Both the position numbers and the translations under genes were made by a program. Of a stretch of 64,000 nt of DNA, positions 58,603-64,000 are shown one piece after another. The stretch's first letter is position 1; every line of letters starts with the position of its first letter. The stretch is from the NCBI GenBank assembly GCA_018064455.1, contig JAGHVH010000015.1, positions 43,949-107,948 on the forward strand, given 5' to 3'. The stretch is from Candidatus Limimonas egerieequi. Its GTDB lineage: Bacteria; Bacillota; Clostridia; Oscillospirales; Acutalibacteraceae. Under the pieces are notes generated by a model. That model worked only from the letters and a program-made list of their open reading frames with translations, did not search any database and was not told where the DNA came from.

Positions 58603-58986
58603 ATGATAAATTCAGTAGATATAACTGGTAGCATAGACAATTATAAAATAGAGGGAAGCATAACTAATACTACAGGTATAACTGGAGATATAACAAGTTG
58701 TAATGGCATAACTGGTGATTTAGGTGTACTCTACAAACTTGAATGCGAAACAACTACACAAGAAATTACAGGCGACATACGGGGGGGGGTATCGCATATT
58801 GCTGAAGTTGACCCAACTGTTCCAGACTGGGCAAAACAGTCTAATAAGCCTGAATACGTTTGGCAAGAAATACTGGATAAACCGTCAATTAATGCAATTG
58901 AACTTATGGGCAATAAACAGTTAGAAGATTTAAACATTAAATATTTAACAAACGAACAAATATTGGAGGCATGGAATAAGATATGA
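58603..58986 (+). CDS. Tail-module protein containing a nine-G run, 127 aa
   Basis: Repeats of the form ITGDIT...GITGDL (about 22-60) suggest a beta-helix, followed by VPDWAKQSNKP, a motif seen in phage collagen/fibre adaptor proteins. At 58781-58789 a run of nine G encodes RGGV. Slippage there would truncate the protein, so it could be phase-variable. It ends four bases into the next gene (ATGA overlap). Confidence 0.6.
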   Translation: MINSVDITGSIDNYKIEGSITNTTGITGDITSCNGITGDLGVLYKLECETTTQEITGDIRGGVSHIAEVDPTVPDWAKQSNKPEYVWQEILDKPSINAIELMGNKQLEDLNIKYLTNEQILEAWNKI

Positions 58987-59393
58987 GTAATTATGATTAT
59001 TTGAACAATGATGGACTTTTATACCTTGTTGGGTTGATTAAAAATTCATTGGACACTAAAGCCGACGAAGAAGATTTGGATTTAAAGGTAGATAAAGTAG
59101 CGGGAAAAGGTTTGTCGACTGAAGACTTTACAACTCAGGAGAAAAACAAACTCGCATCTATAGGTGCTGTTATGACATATAGGGGTTCTGTAACAGCATA
59201 TGCAAATTTGCCTAGCACCGGAAATGTAACGGGCGATACATATAACGTATCATCTGACGGCAAGAACTATTGTTGGAATGGTACTGGATGGGATGATTTA
59301 GGAGGAACAATCGACCTATCTTCATACGTACAAAAAACAGAATTGGTGCCAATTACAAATAGTCAGATTCAGTCGGATTGGGACAATTCATAA
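58983..59393 (+). CDS. Short tail-fibre module, 136 aa
   Basis: MSNYDYLNNDGLLYLVGLIK is a trimerising fibre N-terminus shared with the next gene. KGLSTEDFTTQEKNKL is a fibre motif, and NLPSTGNVTGDTYNVSSDG a beta module common in fibres. It ends soon after, like a truncated fibre or an adaptor that recruits a longer one. Confidence 0.65.
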   Translation: MSNYDYLNNDGLLYLVGLIKNSLDTKADEEDLDLKVDKVAGKGLSTEDFTTQEKNKLASIGAVMTYRGSVTAYANLPSTGNVTGDTYNVSSDGKNYCWNGTGWDDLGGTIDLSSYVQKTELVPITNSQIQSDWDNS

Positions 59394-59409
59394 AGGAGTG
59401 TAACCCTCT

Positions 59410-60519
59410 ATGAGTTTAATCGATTATGTAAATAATGATGGCTTAAAACATTTAATACAATTAATAAAGTCCGAATTAAACAACAAATATGATAAATCAG
59501 GCGGTAAAATATTAGGAGTACCTGAATTATCGGTAGATGACGAAGATTACGATGTTGGCGTAAAGTTAGTAGCAAGACTTGATAATAACAGAGGTACAAT
59601 ACTCAATGTTAGGGGCCACGCCGACAATACATCATACTACACAGCGATTGAAAATGTAGGCACGCCCGTAAACAATCATGATGCGGCGACTAAACAGTAC
59701 GTTGACGATTTATGCTCGATAACTTGGATAACTGGTTTCTACGAAGACGGAGAATTATATGTATCAAGTACAGCGTATAATGACTGTTTTGATGGTGTCA
59801 CAGGTAATCACACAGTATACTTAAAAATTACAGAAGCGGGACAAGTGTCGGTAATGAGACTACAGTCTTGGATTAATTTCAATGGACATAGTACACATCA
59901 GGATTCATTCCAATTCGTAGGACTCGCCGATTCAGACACAACAAAATCTGCAATCATCACTTATGATTCAGCGTCGTTTTACACAACAGATTTTGAACAT
60001 ATTAATAACAAAGTATCAACTTGGGGTTCTGTAAATAATAACGAATACCCTACAACTAAATTAGTAAAAGACAATTTAGATGAATTAAAAGCATATGTAG
60101 ATGATAGATTAGGAGAACATGTATTGTGGACGGGAAGCCTTGAGGCAACCGAAAATAAAGCTCGTAGTCCATCTTGGCATATTACTGGATTAGATATGAC
60201 TCCATATAGATACATTCTTTGCTATATACAAGGATGTAAAGGTGGTAATAATGACCAAGAAGGTTCGTCACATGTTGTTAGAGTAGACCTACAAGAATCA
60301 ATGAAGACACCTCGTTCAAATATGTTTGTCGGTGGCTCGATGATGCCATACCCACAAGATAACGGTGTTAAATACGGTTCGTCGGTAGCAGTTAGTGCGG
60401 ATAAGACGAGTGTAGATTTTCATTACAGTTTTGCTAACACAACAGGTACTACTTGTTTGGATAGAGATTCAAAACTTGTAAAAATAACCGGGGTAAAAGG
60501 TATAGAGTTAAATGGCTAA
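59410..60519 (+). CDS. Tail fibre protein, 369 aa
   Basis: Begins MSLIDYVNNDGLKHLIQLIK, homologous to the preceding gene's N-terminus. NNHDAATKQYVDDL is a classic fibre motif. The C-terminal half is beta-rich (ILCYIQGCKGGNND, SVDFHYSFANTTG), compatible with a receptor-binding head domain. ATG 59410 lies after AAAGGAGTG. Confidence 0.75.
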   Translation: MSLIDYVNNDGLKHLIQLIKSELNNKYDKSGGKILGVPELSVDDEDYDVGVKLVARLDNNRGTILNVRGHADNTSYYTAIENVGTPVNNHDAATKQYVDDLCSITWITGFYEDGELYVSSTAYNDCFDGVTGNHTVYLKITEAGQVSVMRLQSWINFNGHSTHQDSFQFVGLADSDTTKSAIITYDSASFYTTDFEHINNKVSTWGSVNNNEYPTTKLVKDNLDELKAYVDDRLGEHVLWTGSLEATENKARSPSWHITGLDMTPYRYILCYIQGCKGGNNDQEGSSHVVRVDLQESMKTPRSNMFVGGSMMPYPQDNGVKYGSSVAVSADKTSVDFHYSFANTTGTTCLDRDSKLVKITGVKGIELNG

Positions 60520-60574
60520 TCCTTAGAGCGCGGTAGATTATAGTATAACAATAATTAAAGATTGGAGGAATAAT

Positions 60575-63500
60575 ATGCAATATAAAGACGTATATCTGGG
60601 CGCATTAACATCGAGGTCTCAGAAAGTGGTCAACGTTGTTCAAAGCGACTCTGCGAGATCTTTGCACTGTTATACTGACCTGGATTTATCAACAATAACT
60701 GCTGCTAGAATATATGTCAAAAAGCCTGACAACACGGAAACATATTCTAACTGTACGATAGATCGAACAAATGGATATATAGTTGCGCCACTCGAATCTC
60801 AATCAATCGCTGCAGTAGGAGCAGCATTGGCGCAACTTCAGTGTACAGACAGCAATGGATACATAAGTACATTTGCGTTTGTTATTAATGTAAATAAAAG
60901 TTTAGTTTCATCTTCAGCTATCCCGTCTAGCAATGAGTATAGGGCTCTTGAACAATTGATAGATGAGGCTGAAACCTGGGAACCACGTATTCAAGAAATG
61001 GAAGAAAGCATAGATAGTATAGAAGACGACGTTGAATCACTCAAAACAGTAATCCAAACCGACAACATAGTAGCATATTCCAAGTCGGTTTTAAGTGGTG
61101 CCATGGGTGGCGCAATGAAATACATTAGCGGAAAGACAGTTGCTTTTAATCAGTTAGTGCAAAATGGCAATTTTGCAAGCGCAAGTGGTTGGGCAGGAAG
61201 CAGAATTAATATTGGAATTGCAAATAATACTTTAGATTGTTCAGTTGCAACACCAGACTCATCTTCATATATAGAGGGCAACGTGCTTGGGACTACTTTG
61301 AACCATAAGTATTGTGTTATGTGTTCTATAAAATATGACGATACATTGCCTAATACACCAATTAGTATTGGAAGTGGTGGATATAGTGGTGTAGGTTTTG
61401 AGATTTCTTCTCTTAATGTTTGGATACGTTGTAGTGGAATTTTTACACGTTCAACTACAGGTGGAAATGATAAAATTAGAATTTATCCACGAACATTAAA
61501 TATGAACGTCGGTGATAAATTTCACATTAAAAATGTTATTTGTATAGACCTTACCCAGATGTTCGGCGCAGGCAACGAGCCAAGCACAGTTGCAGAAGTT
61601 GAAGCAATTATCGGCACAGACTATATTCCATATAATGCAGGCTCACTTGAAAGTGCAGAAGTAAGTAAGATAGTAAGTGTAGGTAAGAATAGATTAAGTC
61701 ATACTCACTTGCGTGGTGGTATGTACAATGCTGAAGTTGGCACAACTCTTCCACAGTATACAGGTTCAACCACTACTACTCCTGTATTAAATAATGGCAA
61801 TATTACTTTTGATGTAAAATCATCTTGGGGTTCATTGGCATTTGTTAGTGATGTATTACAAGTTGGTAAAACATATAAGTGTAAAGTTCCATTTGCATCA
61901 AATGCTGGTACTAATTCTTGTAGAGCATCTATTTATACTTTAGATAAAGATTACAAAATAATTAGGAAAATAGAAATTTCATCATATGATTATACATTTG
62001 CTAATGTTATAACTATCGCTAATAATGAATGTTACATAGCCATTTCTATTGGTGCTACTGTTCCTGCAACGATTACACTTACACAACCACAAATTGAACT
62101 TGGTTCTAGTGCAACATCATATTCACCATACAAGGCAATAGACCACCCTATTCCACAAGCAATTCAAGACCTTGACGGATACGGCTGGTCGGCAGGCTCG
62201 GTATACAACGAGGTTAACTTTGTTAACAAGAAGTTTATTAAACGAGTTGGTAGTGTTGATTTGGGTACGTTGAATTGGGGATTTAATGGAGTGGTCGGTG
62301 GAGTTAACAGATTTAGTTCTTCTGAAATAAGTTCATTAATTAGCGGTTTTCATACCAATGTAATAACCTCCAAATACACTTCGAATACTTCTCCTGTCGC
62401 TGGAAGTGGAATAGACAAGACCGTTTGTGCATATACACAAAAAATATTTATTAATGATAGTTCATATTCGGATGCTCCTTCATTCAAAGAAGCAATGCAA
62501 GGTGTAATACTCTACTATGAACTAGCAACACCTATCGAAACAGACATTTCTACTTACATTGATGGTACTACTATTGAAGTTGAGAATGGTGGCACAATCA
62601 CGTTCGCACAGGACGGGCTTCATTTGCCTATCCCTAATAGTGAAGAATATTGGATTGGATCAGATCCGTCTGTTAGTGCTAGTATTGCTAAGGAGTTAGC
62701 AGCACATTCTGCTAGTTTGAACGAAATTAGATCTAGAGTTAACAGTATGTCTGGAGATAACATACCATATAAGAAGAATTCGGTGGACATGATTAGTGAT
62801 AAAATTGATGCTTTGCTTAGCTATGTTCCAAAATATGGCGCGCAAAGGTCGTTATCTTCTAGTAACCCTACGCTAACAAGAATCTGGGATTCGGTAGGAT
62901 TAAATGCTGCTGTTTCTGTTGGCAGCACGCCTGTGGATAACGATTTTGACTCTATATATCCGTGGAGTATGATGAGGACATGCAATATCACAATTGATAA
63001 CGGGAAAATAATCGTAAACGCATATGACGGGGATCCAAATTTTAAGAGGGACGGCACCAATGGTCAGGTTGTCGTAGAAATACCGTCGTTCTATTATTGC
63101 CCGTCTAATCTATATGACGGGTACGAAACATACGGTGTGTGCGCGGGCCCCGTAAAAGATTGGATATATAGCCCTAAGAGATATATTGGATGTTATAACT
63201 CAGTACAAGATGGTTCGACCAAGTTAAAATCGGTGAGCGGGCAGACTCCTCTAATATCTACGTCTCTCACTAATTTTAGAACTAAAGCTCGCGCCACTGA
63301 CGGTGTTTGTCAGTTGATAGATATTGACGACTGGAATTGTATGGCGGTATTGTTCTGCACAGAGTTTGCAACTATTAATACCCAAAGTGTTATGTATGGT
63401 GCCGCAGGAATGAGCGATGCATATAACCAAGAACATACGATAGCGTCTGTAATCAGCACTACACAGTTCACTTGTGACAATGCCGGTAAATATGTTGCTG

Positions 63501-64000
63501 GACAAGGTATATGCATTGGCACCGCCAAGAACGGTACCCAGATTACAGCCTGGGTTAAGATTGCTAGTGTGTCTGGAACAACAATCACATTAGAAACACC
63601 GGTAAGCAATATGGCTGTGGGTAATTATATATCTACACGCACATGGCCTACCGGAGACTCAGATGACGTAAAGGTTAGCGGGCAACGCATAGCCGATAAT
63701 AGACACCCTATGGTATATAGGGGCGTAGAAAATCTCTGGGGAAATATATGGCAATGGGTAGACGGAATGCTTGTTAACGATTACCAAGGATATATCTGCA
63801 CCGACAAGAGCAAATTTGATTCTAGCATTACGAGTGATTATCACGCACTGGGCTATGTGAACGCTGGCACAAACGGATATGCAAAAACGCTCGGTTTTGA
63901 CGCAAATTATCCTTGTGCAAGAATCACTTCTGAAGTAGGAGCGAGCTCAAGCACGTATTATAGCGATTATTATTATCAGAGCACGGGCTTGCGTGCTTGC
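60575..64000 (+). CDS. Receptor-binding baseplate protein, incomplete at window end
   Basis: ATG 60575 follows GGAGGAAT, and the frame stays open for 1142 codons to base 64000. The first 115 residues (MQYKDVYLGALTSRSQKVVN..., YVKKPDNTETYSNC) resemble a BppU-type N-domain. A coiled coil lies near 130-165. DLTQMFGAGNEPST is a widespread tail-protein motif. From about residue 750 the chain becomes a C-type-lectin/formylglycine-like domain (YPWSMMRTCNITID, VENLWGNIWQWVDG) that ends in SSSTYYSDYYYQSTGLRA, the kind of region varied by diversity-generating retroelements. Target of such a system is inferred. Confidence 0.82.
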   Translation, partial: MQYKDVYLGALTSRSQKVVNVVQSDSARSLHCYTDLDLSTITAARIYVKKPDNTETYSNCTIDRTNGYIVAPLESQSIAAVGAALAQLQCTDSNGYISTFAFVINVNKSLVSSSAIPSSNEYRALEQLIDEAETWEPRIQEMEESIDSIEDDVESLKTVIQTDNIVAYSKSVLSGAMGGAMKYISGKTVAFNQLVQNGNFASASGWAGSRINIGIANNTLDCSVATPDSSSYIEGNVLGTTLNHKYCVMCSIKYDDTLPNTPISIGSGGYSGVGFEISSLNVWIRCSGIFTRSTTGGNDKIRIYPRTLNMNVGDKFHIKNVICIDLTQMFGAGNEPSTVAEVEAIIGTDYIPYNAGSLESAEVSKIVSVGKNRLSHTHLRGGMYNAEVGTTLPQYTGSTTTTPVLNNGNITFDVKSSWGSLAFVSDVLQVGKTYKCKVPFASNAGTNSCRASIYTLDKDYKIIRKIEISSYDYTFANVITIANNECYIAISIGATVPATITLTQPQIELGSSATSYSPYKAIDHPIPQAIQDLDGYGWSAGSVYNEVNFVNKKFIKRVGSVDLGTLNWGFNGVVGGVNRFSSSEISSLISGFHTNVITSKYTSNTSPVAGSGIDKTVCAYTQKIFINDSSYSDAPSFKEAMQGVILYYELATPIETDISTYIDGTTIEVENGGTITFAQDGLHLPIPNSEEYWIGSDPSVSASIAKELAAHSASLNEIRSRVNSMSGDNIPYKKNSVDMISDKIDALLSYVPKYGAQRSLSSSNPTLTRIWDSVGLNAAVSVGSTPVDNDFDSIYPWSMMRTCNITIDNGKIIVNAYDGDPNFKRDGTNGQVVVEIPSFYYCPSNLYDGYETYGVCAGPVKDWIYSPKRYIGCYNSVQDGSTKLKSVSGQTPLISTSLTNFRTKARATDGVCQLIDIDDWNCMAVLFCTEFATINTQSVMYGAAGMSDAYNQEHTIASVISTTQFTCDNAGKYVAGQGICIGTAKNGTQITAWVKIASVSGTTITLETPVSNMAVGNYISTRTWPTGDSDDVKVSGQRIADNRHPMVYRGVENLWGNIWQWVDGMLVNDYQGYICTDKSKFDSSITSDYHALGYVNAGTNGYAKTLGFDANYPCARITSEVGASSSTYYSDYYYQSTGLRAC

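Overview
The window is 64 kb of a tailed-phage (or prophage) genome with siphovirus architecture. A host in the Firmicutes, probably Clostridia/Lachnospiraceae-like, is an inference: the DNA is AT-rich, ribosome binding sites are strong AGGAGG types, TTG and GTG starts are frequent, and many small zinc-ribbon proteins and BspA-type repeats occur. No host DNA, rRNA or chromosomal housekeeping operon is visible.

Layout. (1) 1-5.1 kb, minus strand: small accessory genes, a tRNA-Ser, and an NAD-salvage pair (PnuC-type transporter plus NadR-type bifunctional enzyme). (2) 5.1-8.0 kb: a long non-coding tract with five copies of a hairpin element around a reverse transcriptase (RT) that carries neither canonical DGR nor canonical retron motifs; two copies are identical 75-bp direct repeats bracketing the RT. 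(3) 8.0-12.0 kb, minus strand: a ubiquitin-like conjugation cassette (E1/ThiF, JAMM peptidase, E2-like protein, beta-grasp Ubl and a conserved partner), with a tRNA-minihelix-like sequence inside it. (4) 12.2-15.9 kb, minus strand: small acidic or membrane proteins. (5) 15.9-18.7 kb: GC-rich, largely alternating purine/pyrimidine repeats on both sides of a gene with a sigma/LuxR-like HTH. (6) 18.7-19.8 kb, plus strand: a tyrosine recombinase next to a palindromic site whose inverted, about 100-bp homologue lies at 6.1 kb, so the RT, Ubl and repeat regions lie between two inverted sites. (7) 19.85-28 kb, plus strand: helicase, a YonO/QDE-1-like single-chain RNA polymerase with a DxDGD motif, phosphoesterase, a second tyrosine recombinase and an HU-like protein. 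(8) 28.3-45.5 kb: terminase, portal, protease/scaffold, capsid and head-tail genes. Three group I introns, each with a homing endonuclease, interrupt TerL, the major capsid gene and a connector gene. (9) 45.5-64 kb: tape measure, Dit, Tal and a tail-tip/fibre module that includes a BspA-type repeat protein. The last ORF runs off the window; its end resembles a C-type-lectin/formylglycine-like variable domain of a diversity-generating retroelement.

The 19.85-64 kb block carries transcription, packaging and assembly genes. The 6-20 kb block looks like an accessory or recombinable island. Its RT, RNA-repeat array and Ubl cassette are the most likely undescribed system here. A role in conflict with host defences is inferred, not shown.
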